Of a stretch of DNA of 64,000 nt, positions 55,752 to 64,000 are shown piece by piece (position 1 is the first letter of the stretch; each line of letters opens with the position of its first letter). Position numbers and translations under genes: made by a program. Source of the DNA: JACJWR01 sp963842975 (GTDB lineage Bacteria > Actinomycetota > Actinomycetes > S36-B12 > UBA10799); contig CAWJIH010000007.1 of NCBI GenBank assembly GCA_963842975.1, positions 62,001 through 126,000 of the forward strand, in the 5' to 3' direction. The notes under the pieces are model-generated. The model was not told where the DNA came from. It worked only from the letters and a program-made list of their open reading frames with translations, and did no database searches.

Positions 55752-56540
55752 CGTCGCTATTGGATCTTTCGCTCACCGCAGTCGAACTCGCCGGGGCGTT
55801 CCTACTCGAGGAGCGGCCCGACGAGTTGGCCGTGGAATCCAAATCTTCGGTCACGGATGCGGTGACCGAAATGGATCGGGCCAGCGAAGCCCTCATCGTG
55901 GGCCACCTGCTGGGTGGTCGCCCTGATGACGCCGTGTTGGGTGAGGAAGGCGGGCAGCGCCCCGGGTCATCGGGTGTGCGGTGGATCATCGATCCGCTGG
56001 ACGGCACGGTCAATTACCTCTACGACTTGCCAGCGTGGGCGGTGAGTGTGGCAGCCGAACGCGAAGGCGAGGTGGTTGCTGGGGCGGTTCGGGCACCGGC
56101 GATGGGATTGACCTGGTACGCAGCGTTGGGTGAGGGTGCCTGGCGTCGGGCTGACGGCGCGGCGCCGGTGCCGATCCGGGTGGGCGACACCGCGGAGCTG
56201 GGACGGGCACTTGTCGCCACCGGGTTCGGCTACGCCGCGGACGGCGCGGCTGCGGCAGGCCAGAATGTTGACCCAGGTGATAGGTGCGATTCGCGATATC
56301 CGCCGCGTCGGTGCAGCCGCACTCGACCTGTGTTGGGTGGCTGATGGCACCGTGGACGGCTACTTCGAGGAGGGTACCCACCTTTGGGACCGGGCCGCAG
56401 CGGGTTTGCTGGTGGCCGAAGCAGGTGGGGTGATGAGCGGTCTACACGATCAGTTTCCCGACGACGCCATGACGATCGCGACGAATCAGCAACTGGCTGA
56501 ACCGCTGCGCCGGTTGATCGCCAACGCTGCCGACGGCTAG
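55748..56540 (+). CDS. Inositol monophosphatase family protein, frameshifted
   Basis: Starts at the ATG overlapping hemH. Metal-binding motifs: LGEEGG (Glu), WIIDPLDGTVNYLY (Asp-Asp) in the first frame, and WDRAAAGLLVAEAGG in the second. The first frame runs to ALVATGFGYAADG then fails; the second resumes at ARMLTQVIGAIRDIRRVG. An extra base around 56238-56262 explains the break and would leave about 263 residues, the normal size. Mg2+-dependent sugar-phosphate phosphatase, cytoplasmic. Likely sequence error. Confidence 0.88.
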
Positions 56541-57055
56541 TCGATCCGGCGCAGATCCCGCGGGTAGTTGCGGGCGTGCTGCACATACATGGACACCCCG
56601 CTGGTGATCATCTCGTCGGTCACGGTGTTGGGTCGGATCTTCGCCGGGACACCAAGGGCCATCGCCCGGCTCGGGACCGTCATGCCGTTGGGTACCAGCG
56701 CGGAAGCTCCCACCAAAGCCCACGATTCGACCACGGCTAGGTGGAGCACCACCGACCCAGAGCCAACCAGGGCGTCATCTGCGACCGTGCAGCCCTCGAG
56801 ATGGGCGTTGTGGCCGATCACGCAGCGCGAGCCGATGGTGGTGGGCAAATTGGTGGTGCAGTGGACAACAGTGCCGTCCTGAACCGAGGTTTGCGACCCA
56901 ACCGTGATGCGACTGTTGTCGCCCCGCAACACAGCGCCAGGCCAAATGCTTGATTCACTTCCGATGACCACATTGCCGATGAGTACGGCGTCGGGATGGA
57001 CGAAAGCTGACGGGTCGATGCTGGGTGCCAGTTCACCCAGAGCGTAGATCGGCAT
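56537..57055 (-). CDS. Gamma-carbonic anhydrase family (hexapeptide-repeat) protein
   Basis: 172 residues from ATG 57055. Left-handed beta-helix with Ile-Gly-x-x-x hexapeptides. The three zinc histidines fit VVHC and IGHNAHLEGC, as in gamma-CA proteins such as YrdA/CaiE-like members, many of which are only weakly active. The frame extends upstream but without a start in good context. Stop overlaps that of the phosphatase gene by four bases. Confidence 0.88.
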   Translation of the reverse strand: MPIYALGELAPSIDPSAFVHPDAVLIGNVVIGSESSIWPGAVLRGDNSRITVGSQTSVQDGTVVHCTTNLPTTIGSRCVIGHNAHLEGCTVADDALVGSGSVVLHLAVVESWALVGASALVPNGMTVPSRAMALGVPAKIRPNTVTDEMITSGVSMYVQHARNYPRDLRRID

Positions 57056-57207
57056 GGCAAAACCGTAGTGCCGGTGAGAGAAGTTGGGAACCGGTGGGGC
57101 AGAATCCCGGGACGGGGCATATCCTTGCCCCCGTTCGTGTTCCACGGACCCCGCAGCGCTTATCTCGCCGGGGTGGAAGCATGACTCGAGCTGATGGGAT
57201 GGTGACA

Positions 57208-57504
57208 GTGGCTACCGACTATGACGCGCCTCGCAAGACCGAGGAGGACCTGCGCGAGGAGGGGCTTGAGGAACTCAAGGCGCGCCGCGCGGACAAGGCG
57301 GCAACCCTGATCGACGTTGACGAGGTCGAAGAGGTGGAGACCCTGGAACTTCCAGGGGCCGATCTGTCCGATCAGTCCCTCACGGCTCGCGTGGTACCAG
57401 AGCAAGTAGACGAGTTCACCTGCTCAATCTGCTTCCTGGTGCATCATCGAAGCCAGAAGGTTAAGGAAGTCAACGGTATGCCGGTGTGTTCGGAGTGTGC
57501 CTGA
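57208..57504 (+). CDS. DUF4193 family protein
   Basis: 98 residues from GTG 57208, the canonical start ATDYDAPRKTEEDLREEGLE. The C-terminal half has two Cys pairs (CSICFLVHHRSQ and CSEC), probably one zinc. The family is actinobacterial, highly expressed and of unknown function. An alternative ATG at 57181 would add nine residues. Confidence 0.9.
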   Translation: MATDYDAPRKTEEDLREEGLEELKARRADKAATLIDVDEVEEVETLELPGADLSDQSLTARVVPEQVDEFTCSICFLVHHRSQKVKEVNGMPVCSECA

Positions 57505-57517
57505 CCACTAGTCAGAC

Positions 57518-57559
57518 AATGCGTGGGGCCGGTCGGATATCCGACCGGCCCCACGCATT
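57518..57559. terminator. 42-bp perfect palindrome, bidirectional terminator
   Basis: The two 21-base arms are exact complements meeting at gatatc. The sequence lies 14 bases after the DUF4193 stop and 43 before the convergent DUF4235 stop. Such a long GC-rich hairpin flanked by att/aat should end transcripts from both sides. Confidence 0.85.
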
Positions 57560-57601
57560 AGTGCCTATCTGCCAGTAGCCCTTGCGAACTGGCAGTCGAT
57601 G

Positions 57602-57874
57602 TCAGTTGACCTGTTCGGGGCCATCAATAACACGCGGGTGGTCTTCGCTGTACTTCGCCGCGGCTCGCTGGATCATGACATCGATGAGGGCCGTGGTCAT
57701 TGCCGTCAGCATGGCCCACAGCAACACATTCCGCAGCGGAGTGCGAATGTCGCTGCGCGTCGGCGGTGCCTCGCCGGTTCGGCGACTGTAAGCCTTCGAC
57801 ATCCCCTTGCGTACCGCCCAGGTGGCGCCCATAGAAATGATGGGGGCAAATGCGCGTGGGTCGAATTGGGCCAT
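57602..57874 (-). CDS. DUF4235 family membrane protein
   Basis: 90 residues with two predicted membrane segments (about 10-25 and 48-68). AFAPIISMGATWAVRKGMSKAY and the later RNVLLWAMLTAMTTALIDVM match the actinobacterial DUF4235 family; function unknown. GGAGAG precedes the ATG. Confidence 0.85.
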   Translation of the reverse strand: MAQFDPRAFAPIISMGATWAVRKGMSKAYSRRTGEAPPTRSDIRTPLRNVLLWAMLTAMTTALIDVMIQRAAAKYSEDHPRVIDGPEQVN

Positions 57875-57929
57875 GGTCTCTCCTCGGTGTCAGGCGGTCG
57901 GCGTCTTGGTGGGGCGTGCTCTCGCGCCG

Positions 57930-58436
57930 TCAGCGTGATCCTGCCCCTTCCTTCGCGCCCATCATGGCAGAGACGAAGTCCTGAGGGCGGCGGCTTGAGA
58001 TCAACCAGTAGCTGTGCGGGTCCCGGGGGTCGGTGACTTCGACCGCCACGGCGGTTTTCGCGTAGCTGGTCCGCAGCAGCAGGAAGGCGTTCGCGTCCCC
58101 TCCAGGGCCTCGTGCCTGGGCGGTCGATTCAGCATCCAAGGCGCGCACACGCCCGACAAACTCCAGCGGCAAGTGTGCCCGCCCCGCCCGCAGGTAGTGG
58201 TCATCGACCGACAGCACGACGATGAGCCGCGCAACTATCCACAAGCCGACGCCGGCAACAACCGCGGTGGTGATGACGCCGGCGGCCGGCCCCAGCGCGT
58301 ACCCGTAGGCCAGCCCGATGAAAATCCCGGCTGCGACGGCCATGAACCACAGCCACGTCGAGGGGAGTAGCCGTTCGTGGAAACGGACTGTGTTGGCGGT
58401 TTCGTCGTCGCTGGTGGGGTGGTCTGGGTGGGGCAT
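57930..58436 (-). CDS. DUF3093 family membrane protein
   Basis: 168 residues from ATG 58436. Two adjacent membrane helices (about 30-50 and 55-75), then a soluble beta-rich domain ending YWLISSRRPQDFVSAM, typical of DUF3093. It lies beside dut as in most Actinobacteria. Function unknown. Confidence 0.88.
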   Translation of the reverse strand: MPHPDHPTSDDETANTVRFHERLLPSTWLWFMAVAAGIFIGLAYGYALGPAAGVITTAVVAGVGLWIVARLIVVLSVDDHYLRAGRAHLPLEFVGRVRALDAESTAQARGPGGDANAFLLLRTSYAKTAVAVEVTDPRDPHSYWLISSRRPQDFVSAMMGAKEGAGSR

Positions 58437-58458
58437 GGTCCCAGCGTAGGTTTGAACC

Positions 58459-59004
58459 ATGAACGCCCACCAGCCAGTCCGGGCAATGGGCGCCCCCGAG
58501 CCCGGCACCCCCATCCCAAGTCACTACCCCCTGTGTATCGCGTGCGGGGCTGACCATCCGCACAGTCTGGGTGTGGAGTTGTTCGCCGGCGAGGGAGTTT
58601 CGGTGACGGGGCACTACACCGTGGGTGAGGGTGAACAAGGCGCTCCCGGGATCGCCCACGGCGGCGTGCTTGCCGCGGTGATGGACGAACTTCTGGGAAG
58701 TCTCAACTGGATATTGATGGCCCCGGCGGTCACCTACCGGTTGCAGACCTTCTTCCACCGACCCGCGCCGGTGGGAGCGACCTTGCTGCTGTCGGCCGAA
58801 GTCACCGAGGTGGGCGAGGGCAAGGTGCAGTGTCGCGGCCAAGCCCGGTTGAACGATGTAGACGGGCCTGTTGCAGTCCGGGCTGATGGTGAGTTCCGCC
58901 AGGTGCCGATCGAGCACTTCCGAAAACACGGTCACCCGGACTATGTGCGTCAAGCCACCGGGGTCAATCCTTGGCGGAAGTCCGATGAGGTGGTGCGGCC
59001 GTGA
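58459..59004 (+). CDS. PaaI-type hotdog thioesterase
   Basis: 181 residues. IAHGGVLAAVMDELLG carries the hotdog HGG motif and the catalytic Asp/Glu; CIACGADHPHSLGV is a Cys pair usual in the actinobacterial subgroup. Hydrolyses acyl-CoA thioesters, substrate unknown. The dut GTG overlaps its stop (GTGA), so the two are coupled. Confidence 0.88.
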   Translation: MNAHQPVRAMGAPEPGTPIPSHYPLCIACGADHPHSLGVELFAGEGVSVTGHYTVGEGEQGAPGIAHGGVLAAVMDELLGSLNWILMAPAVTYRLQTFFHRPAPVGATLLLSAEVTEVGEGKVQCRGQARLNDVDGPVAVRADGEFRQVPIEHFRKHGHPDYVRQATGVNPWRKSDEVVRP

Positions 59005-59438
59005 CAACTGAGGTGCTGTTGGTTCGTCTCGATTCGGATTTGCCGGTGCCGGGCTACGCCCACCCGGGTGACGCCGGCGTCGACCTCTACGCTCGGCACC
59101 CGGTGCGCCTCGAGCCCGGAGCCAGGGAAGCAGTCGCCACCGGAATCGCTGTGGCTTTGCCCCGTGGCTACGCCGGGTTGGTGGTGCCTCGCAGCGGGCT
59201 GGCCCGCGACCACGGCGTGGGAATGGTCAACGCGCCGGGTCTCATCGATGCCGGCTACCGGGGCGAAATCCGAGTGCTGTTGGTTAATCACGATCCGGCC
59301 GCGCCGTTGCACCTCGAACGGGGCGATCGGATCGGTCAGTTGCTCGTGTTGCCGGTGCCGGAGATCAGATTCGTGGAAGTCGGCACGCTGCCAGGTTCGC
59401 ACCGTGGACCGGCCGGCTTCGGTTCGTCAGGTCGATGA
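59001..59438 (+). CDS. dut: Deoxyuridine 5'-triphosphate nucleotidohydrolase
   Basis: 145 residues, complete trimeric dUTPase. Motifs: HPGDAGVDLYA, VVPRSGLARDHGV, NAPGLIDAGYRGEI, RGDRIGQLLVLP, and C-terminal motif 5 GSHRGPAGFGSSG. Hydrolyses dUTP to dUMP, preventing uracil incorporation. Confidence 0.97.
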   Translation: MTTEVLLVRLDSDLPVPGYAHPGDAGVDLYARHPVRLEPGAREAVATGIAVALPRGYAGLVVPRSGLARDHGVGMVNAPGLIDAGYRGEIRVLLVNHDPAAPLHLERGDRIGQLLVLPVPEIRFVEVGTLPGSHRGPAGFGSSGR

Positions 59439-59491
59439 AGCCACGTCAGTTGAGTAAGTTGTAGGTCATCACTCGATGAAGGGTCACCAGC

Positions 59492-60247
59492 GTGTTCAAA
59501 CGACGCAAGAGCAACGCCGAATCGGCAACTGAGCCAGAGGTCGAACCGGACAGTGAAGAAACCTCGGCGGGGGAGCCCGACGTTGCCGATGCTGCCGACG
59601 AGCAGTCGCCGCGGCCGTCAATGGACGAGACCGAGTTCCAAGCCCTAGCCGAAGGGGTGCCGCCTGGGCCCTATGACGCTTCCGCCGTGCCGGTCTCAAC
59701 GGTGTCGAGGGTCGACCTGGGGTGTATGCAGATCGCCGGATTCACCGAGATGCAACTGCATTTCGAGACGGACCCAACAAAGACTCGCTTCGTCTCGGTG
59801 GTCGCCACCTATCGGGACGCGGCACTGCGACTGCAGCCCTTGGCAGCGCCGCGCAGTGGTGGGCTCTGGGACGACATGCGTGAACAAATCACCACATCGA
59901 TCAAGGCAGCAGGCGGCGATATCGAGGAAGTGAACGGCACCTTCGGGGCCGAGTTGCACGGTGTCGTGCCGGCCGTCACACCCGAGGGCGAGCAGGTGCG
60001 CCAACCGATCCGACTGGTCGCCCATGAAGGTCCGCGCTGGCTGCTGCACGGGGTGTTCATGGGCTCGGCGGCGATGGACGCGGGTCTCGGCGAGCTCTTC
60101 GAAGACGTGTTCAGCCAGACCGTGATGGTTCGTGGGGATCAGCCAATGGCACCCGGCGACGTGCTGCCCATCGTGCTTCCGCCAGATGCGCAGGCAGCGC
60201 AGGCCGCGCAGGCCGCCCAGGAAGGGCAGGCGGCGCCGCCGCAGTGA
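59492..60247 (+). CDS. DUF3710 family protein
   Basis: 251 residues from a GTG. An acidic N-terminal stretch (about 15-45) precedes the DUF3710 core (GPYDASAVP, ETDPTKTRFVSV, GPRWLLHGVF). The C-terminus is a Gln/Ala repeat (AAQAAQAAQ). Actinobacterial family of unknown function, here in its usual place after dut. Confidence 0.9.
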   Translation: MFKRRKSNAESATEPEVEPDSEETSAGEPDVADAADEQSPRPSMDETEFQALAEGVPPGPYDASAVPVSTVSRVDLGCMQIAGFTEMQLHFETDPTKTRFVSVVATYRDAALRLQPLAAPRSGGLWDDMREQITTSIKAAGGDIEEVNGTFGAELHGVVPAVTPEGEQVRQPIRLVAHEGPRWLLHGVFMGSAAMDAGLGELFEDVFSQTVMVRGDQPMAPGDVLPIVLPPDAQAAQAAQAAQEGQAAPPQ

Positions 60248-60260
60248 AGGCTCCAGGGCA

Positions 60261-60957
60261 TCACCGGCCCAAGGCGGCAAGGACCCGGTGACCGAAGACG
60301 CCGACCCCAGCGGCGGGTTCGTGGCGGCCCACCCGCACGAGGGCGGCGCCGGGTATGGCGTGCGACCAGGATCGCGCCACTGCTTCAGGGTGCATCGGAT
60401 CATCGTCCAGGGCCACCACAACCGTGGGAAGGTCGATGGCAGCAAGCTGGTCCACGGTCGGAGCCGGCGATGTCGAGGTGCCGCGCAACGAGGTGAGCAA
60501 CGGCCCTTCCGGCATGGTGCTCCATGCTGCACAGAGTTCAGCCACCACCCAGTCGTCGCCGAAGTCGCGCTGCAGGTCGGCCAGTTCGGCACGCACCCCG
60601 CGATCGGCGATCCGGTCCGCTGCAGCCTTGGTCATAGCCGCAGTGGGCCCCGGCGGGCCGGTCCACGCAGGCATCGCCAGCACCAACAGACCTGGGTGGG
60701 GCGGCTGCTGGCCCGGCACTGGCCCATAGCGCCGCGGCGTGGGCACCGATGGATACCCCGATGACGGCCGCAATCGGTTCCCCCTGGTGGCGCAGCACTG
60801 CCTGTCTGCGCGCCAATGCCGCAGCGATCGCGGCGGCTTCCCCGGAGGTGTCTTGCACGGTCGTGAGGGTGTCGACTTCGGCCAGTAGCGGGGCAAAGGC
60901 CCGAGCCACGAAGTCGCCAGTCGATGCGCTGCCTGGCACCAGCAGGGCAGTTGTCAT
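60261..60957 (-). CDS. Small alpha/beta-hydrolase-like protein, frameshifted
   Basis: From ATG 60957 it reads MTTALLVPGSASTGDFVARA then a nucleophile-elbow-like IGVSIGAHAAALWASAG. The frame fails in a C-rich stretch at about 60693-60704; the next frame continues LLVLAMPAWTGPPG to the stop at 60261 and includes a likely acid/His end (VVALDDDPMHPEAV, VGRHEP). Deleting one C joins both into about 231 residues. Function unknown. Sits convergently between DUF3710 and the OB-fold gene. Confidence 0.7.
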
Positions 60958-61002
60958 GGGCGGACCGTGTCTTCGAACGGGGAGTGGGGTTAGCCTGATG
61001 CT

Positions 61003-61371
61003 ATGGGCCAACTCAAGGCGTTGTGGTCCCGGCTCGCGTCCTCCGACGCTCAAGTCGAGGCAGAGCAGTTACGCGAATCGAGCAAGCAGGAAGGCAGCGT
61101 AGCTGCCTGCGACTGCCAGGCGGGTCAAGTTGTCACGGTCAAGGGTTCGGTCCGATCGGTGACGTTGGAGCCGTCCGGGACGCTGCCAAGGTTCGAGGTG
61201 TTCGTCTACGACGGCACCGGGGTGGTGGAACTCGTCTGGCTGGGTCGGCGCCGGATCATCGGCATCGAACCAGGTCGCAAAATCCGGGCAACGGGACGGG
61301 TCACCGGCTCGAATGGCCAACTGACGCTCTACAACCCAATGTATGAACTCCTACCTTCGGAGGCCGCGTGA
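61003..61371 (+). CDS. OB-fold nucleic-acid-binding protein
   Basis: 122 residues. VVTVKGSVRSVTLEPSGTLP, FVYDGTGVVELVWLGRRRI and KIRATGRVTGSNGQLTLYNP form an OB fold of the tRNA-anticodon type. The family is found between DUF3710 and DUF3159 in Actinobacteria; binding partner unknown. Its stop overlaps the DUF3159 GTG. Confidence 0.85.
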   Translation: MGQLKALWSRLASSDAQVEAEQLRESSKQEGSVAACDCQAGQVVTVKGSVRSVTLEPSGTLPRFEVFVYDGTGVVELVWLGRRRIIGIEPGRKIRATGRVTGSNGQLTLYNPMYELLPSEAA

Positions 61372-62118
61372 CGCCCGGGCCCGATGAGCCAATCGAGGAA
61401 CGACTAGAGGAACGGCTAGAAGAGCTCCGGGAAGATTCGCCGGTTGAACGGCAACTGCTGACCAAAGCCATCGGCGGCTGGCGTGGCCTGTTCGACTCCG
61501 GAGTGCCGGCAGGTGTGTTCGTTCTGGTCTACATGGTCAACGGACAACAGTTGTCGATGGCGGTGTGGTCGGCGGTGGCTGTGGGCGCGGCGATCGCGCT
61601 GCTGCGGCTGGTCCGGCGGGAGGATTTGACTCAGATCTTTGGCGGATTCGCTGGCATCCTGATCTCCGCGCTGGTTGCCTCTAGGACCGGTCAGGCAGAG
61701 AACTTCTTTCTCCCAGGGCTGCTGATCAACGGTGCCTATTTCCTGGGATGCCTGCTGTCGATCGTCGTGGGTTGGCCAGCCATCGGCTTGTTCCTCGGCG
61801 CCACATCCGGATCCCTCACCGCCTGGCGCTCGGAGCCGGCTCTGCGCCGAGTCTACGGCGCAGCCACTTGGGTGTGGGTCGGCGTTTTTGGGCTGCGCCT
61901 AGTTGGTGCAGTTGCCGCTGTATTTCGCTGGTCAGACGGCGGCGCTTGGCGTGGCGAAGATCGTCATGGGTTGGCCGCTGTTCCTGTTGGGCGCCTGGTT
62001 CACCTTCTTGATCGTGCGCCCAGTGCTCGCCGGTCGGAGAGTGGCAGAAGCCGGAAACCCAACTCAGTCCGAATCGTCGGAAGGTGCCGAAAGCAAACCC
62101 TCCAGCGATCCCTCCTGA
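61368..62118 (+). CDS. DUF3159 family membrane protein, frameshifted
   Basis: GTG 61368 overlaps the upstream stop. About six membrane helices; the first frame reads GGWRGLFDSGVPAGVFVLVY and FFLPGLLINGAYFLG, characteristic of DUF3159, up to VWVGVFGLRL. At 61900-61903 the sense passes to the next frame (LVQLPLYFAGQTAALGVAKI and LLGAWFTFLIVRPVL) ending at 62118. One extra base explains it and leaves about 249 residues. It overlaps the convergent TrkA gene by 55 bases. Function unknown. Confidence 0.88.
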
Positions 62119-62735
62119 TCCGGGGTCGCGATGAACACGAGCTCGTCGCCGATCTCCAGCGGATCATCGGGAGTGGGCGTGATGACGCGCACCCCGCGCA
62201 CAATGGCGGTCAGTGCGGTGTCGGGTGGCCAGATGACGTCACCGACGCGTTCACCGATCACTGGGGAATCTGCCGAAAGAGTGATTTCCACAAGTTCTGC
62301 GGTTCCCTGGCCCAAAGTGAACAGTCGCACGATGTCGCCGATCGACACTGCCTCCTCCACCAAAGCGGACAGCAAGCGTGGGGTCGAGACTGCCACGTCC
62401 ACACCCCAGGACGAGTCGAAGAGCCACTCGTTCTTCGGGTGATTCACCCGTGCCACCACGCGCGGCACACCGAATTCGGTCTTGGCGAGCAGGCTGACCA
62501 CGAGGTTGACCTTGTCGTCTCCGGTGGCAGCGACCACCACCTGTGCGTCGTTGAGGCCCACTTTCTCCAGCGAGGAGATTTCGCAGGCATCGGCCTCCAC
62601 GATCTGCACCCGGGGAATGGGATTCGAGGCCGCATCCGTCGCGCGGTCGATCACGAGAATGTCGTGGCCGATGGATTCCAGTTCTTTGGCGATCGAACGC
62701 CCGACCTTGCCGGCGCCTGCGATGACGACCTTCAC
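62064..62735 (-). CDS. TrkA-type potassium uptake regulator (second of pair)
   Basis: 223 residues. RCK N-domain with GAGKVGRSIA Rossmann site and LVIDRATD, then a TrkA-C domain (about 140-215). Cytoplasmic NAD(H)-binding regulator of K+ channels or transporters. Its start overlaps the previous trkA-like gene by four bases. Confidence 0.92.
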   Translation of the reverse strand: MKVVIAGAGKVGRSIAKELESIGHDILVIDRATDAASNPIPRVQIVEADACEISSLEKVGLNDAQVVVAATGDDKVNLVVSLLAKTEFGVPRVVARVNHPKNEWLFDSSWGVDVAVSTPRLLSALVEEAVSIGDIVRLFTLGQGTAELVEITLSADSPVIGERVGDVIWPPDTALTAIVRGVRVITPTPDDPLEIGDELVFIATPDQEGSLEGLLSAPSDDSD

Positions 62736-63397
62736 TGTTCCTCCACCGGTCCCGAGGCCAGGATCGACTCAACTTCTTCGGCGCGTCCCAGGTCGTACAT
62801 CACCCGCAGCGTGTCGTCTTCCTGCACCACCAGGTCCGGGTGCGGGCGCACCCCGCGGCCGAAGCGGTTGACCACCGCGATCGTGACGTCGGCGGCTCGC
62901 GCCACCGCCGTGTAGGTCTGGCCGATCCAGGCATTGGCCACGGAGAATTCGCCGAGCGCGATAGTTCCGGAGGGGTCTCGCCACTCTTCTCGCACCCGCT
63001 CCGGAAGCATCTGGTGCAGCGTTTCGGCGGCGGTCCAGGCCACCGTGGCCACCGTTGGGATGCCCAACCGCTCATAGATCGCAGCCCGCCGCGGATCGTA
63101 GATTCTGGCGACCACGTTCTCCACGCCGAAGGTCTCGCGGGCAACCCGGGCGGCGATGATGTTGGAGTTGTCCCCGCTGCTGACGGCGGCGAAAGCCACT
63201 GCTCGTTCGACGCCGGCGCGGAGCATGGCGTCCCGGTCGAACCCGACGCCTTTCACAGTGATCCCGGCAAACGAATCTGGCAGCCGGGCGAAGGCGGCCG
63301 CATCTTGATCGATGACCGCTACGGAGTGTCCCTCTTCGTCGAGATCGGTCGCCAGTTTGGCGCCGACTCGACCACAGCCCATGATGACCACGTGCAC
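62732..63397 (-). CDS. TrkA-type potassium uptake regulator (first of pair)
   Basis: 221 residues. MHVVIMGCGRVGAKLATDLD gives the NAD-binding loop, AVIDQDAAAF the ribose-binding Asp; a TrkA-C domain ends the protein. Tandem RCK genes translated together suggest a hetero-oligomeric gating ring; no TrkH-type pore gene lies in the window. Divergent from the APC permease gene, 65 bases away, as is usual in Actinobacteria. Confidence 0.92.
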   Translation of the reverse strand: MHVVIMGCGRVGAKLATDLDEEGHSVAVIDQDAAAFARLPDSFAGITVKGVGFDRDAMLRAGVERAVAFAAVSSGDNSNIIAARVARETFGVENVVARIYDPRRAAIYERLGIPTVATVAWTAAETLHQMLPERVREEWRDPSGTIALGEFSVANAWIGQTYTAVARAADVTIAVVNRFGRGVRPHPDLVVQEDDTLRVMYDLGRAEEVESILASGPVEEQ

Positions 63398-63462
63398 GAT
63401 TGCTGACGCTACACCCTGCTAAGTGCCCGCGATGATCGAACCGGGGTCTACGATTCGGAAAC

Positions 63463-64000
63463 GTGGCACCTAAGTCGGATTTCGCCAAGCGAATGCTGTT
63501 CGGTCGCAAGCTCCGGTCCGATCGGCTCGGCCAGACACTCCTGCCGAAACGCGTCGCCCTGCCGGTCTTTGCCTCCGATGCACTGTCGAGTGTGTCGTAT
63601 GCGACGCAGGAGATCCTGATTGTGCTTTCTCTCGGCGGCCTTGCGCTCATCACGATGACGCCCTGGATCGCCGTTGCCGTGGTGTTCGTGATGGTCGTGG
63701 TGATCGCCTCCTACCGGCAGAACGTCCGGGCCTACCCCAGCGGCGGCGGCGACTATGAAGTGGTGAGCACCAACCTTGGCCCCAACGCGGGGGTGGCGGT
63801 AGCGAGTGCGTTGTTCATGGACTACGTGCTGACGGTTGCGGTGTCGATCTCGGCGGCGGTGGCCAATGCCGGTTCGCTGGTGCCCTTCATCGCTGAGCAC
63901 AAGGTTCTCGTCGCCACTGGACTCATCGCCGGGGTCGCAGTGGTCAACCTACGCGGAGTCCGGGAATCGGGCACCGTCTTCGCGATCCCGAGCTACGCCT
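63463..64000 (+). CDS. APC-family amino acid permease (partial, runs off right edge)
   Basis: GTG 63463; 179 codons are visible. FASDALSSVSYATQEILIVL, the YRQNVRAYPSGGGDYEVV signature (APSGGG-like) and several membrane helices identify the long actinobacterial APC permease found next to the trkA pair. It may move K+ or amino acids; substrate unknown. The C-terminus lies outside the window. Confidence 0.9.
   Translation, partial: MAPKSDFAKRMLFGRKLRSDRLGQTLLPKRVALPVFASDALSSVSYATQEILIVLSLGGLALITMTPWIAVAVVFVMVVVIASYRQNVRAYPSGGGDYEVVSTNLGPNAGVAVASALFMDYVLTVAVSISAAVANAGSLVPFIAEHKVLVATGLIAGVAVVNLRGVRESGTVFAIPSYA

Overview
The window is chromosomal DNA of a fairly GC-rich actinobacterium (class Actinomycetes). 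The clearest marker is the gene order of its right half: principal sigma factor, DUF7455 protein, parE, then parC, GNAT/acyl-CoA-ligase fusion, DUF5998, sepH, [2Fe-2S]-type ferrochelatase, inositol monophosphatase, DUF4193, DUF4235, DUF3093, dut, DUF3710, OB-fold protein, DUF3159, two TrkA proteins and an APC permease. This block is shared by many Actinomycetes; genus cannot be fixed from the sequence. No rRNA, tRNA, CRISPR array, insertion sequence or prophage was seen.

Left end (1-7.0 kb, minus strand): the most unusual locus. A small three-helix membrane protein, a secreted/anchored von Willebrand A protein with a collagen-like cytoplasmic tail, a 1114-residue tubulin-like (Tubulin_2) GTPase and an unknown protein cut by the window edge are packed as one operon. 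7.3-12.1 kb: TspO-like protein, a four-domain persulfide-handling fusion (CoA-disulfide reductase, rhodanese, TusA, DsrE), DUF6325/SHOCT pair and a methyltransferase. 12.7-14.6 kb: a GGDEF diguanylate cyclase translationally coupled to a cobalamin-binding protein with the CarH-type Wx9EH light-sensor motif, a likely light-to-c-di-GMP module.

14.6-23.2 kb: BCCT osmolyte transporter, a frame-disrupted repeat protein, a CDGSH iron-sulfur protein, a short UvrA-like ABC protein, a membrane-anchored hydrolase and a GH13 glycosidase. 23.3-30.8 kb: moaA, then a minus-strand series metallopeptidase, PEP carboxylase, methyltransferase, alaA and an LCIB-type carbonic anhydrase. With a beta-class enzyme at 44.6 kb and a gamma-class protein at 56.5 kb this gives three carbonic-anhydrase families near a bicarbonate-using enzyme. 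30.8-39.7 kb: DUF4436, aquaporin, lone PemK/MazF toxin-like protein, universal stress proteins, upp, YbhN-like membrane protein, DUF4192, and a patatin/acyltransferase pair. 40-63.4 kb: the core actinobacterial block described above, plus ferredoxin-NADP reductase, a redoxin and a sucrase/ferredoxin-like protein.

Seven genes, including the principal sigma factor and parC, are interrupted by small frameshifts although both halves are well conserved. One per-base insertion or deletion repairs most of them. Because such genes should be indispensable, consensus sequence errors are the most economical explanation, and I annotate them as single genes with the break positions given.
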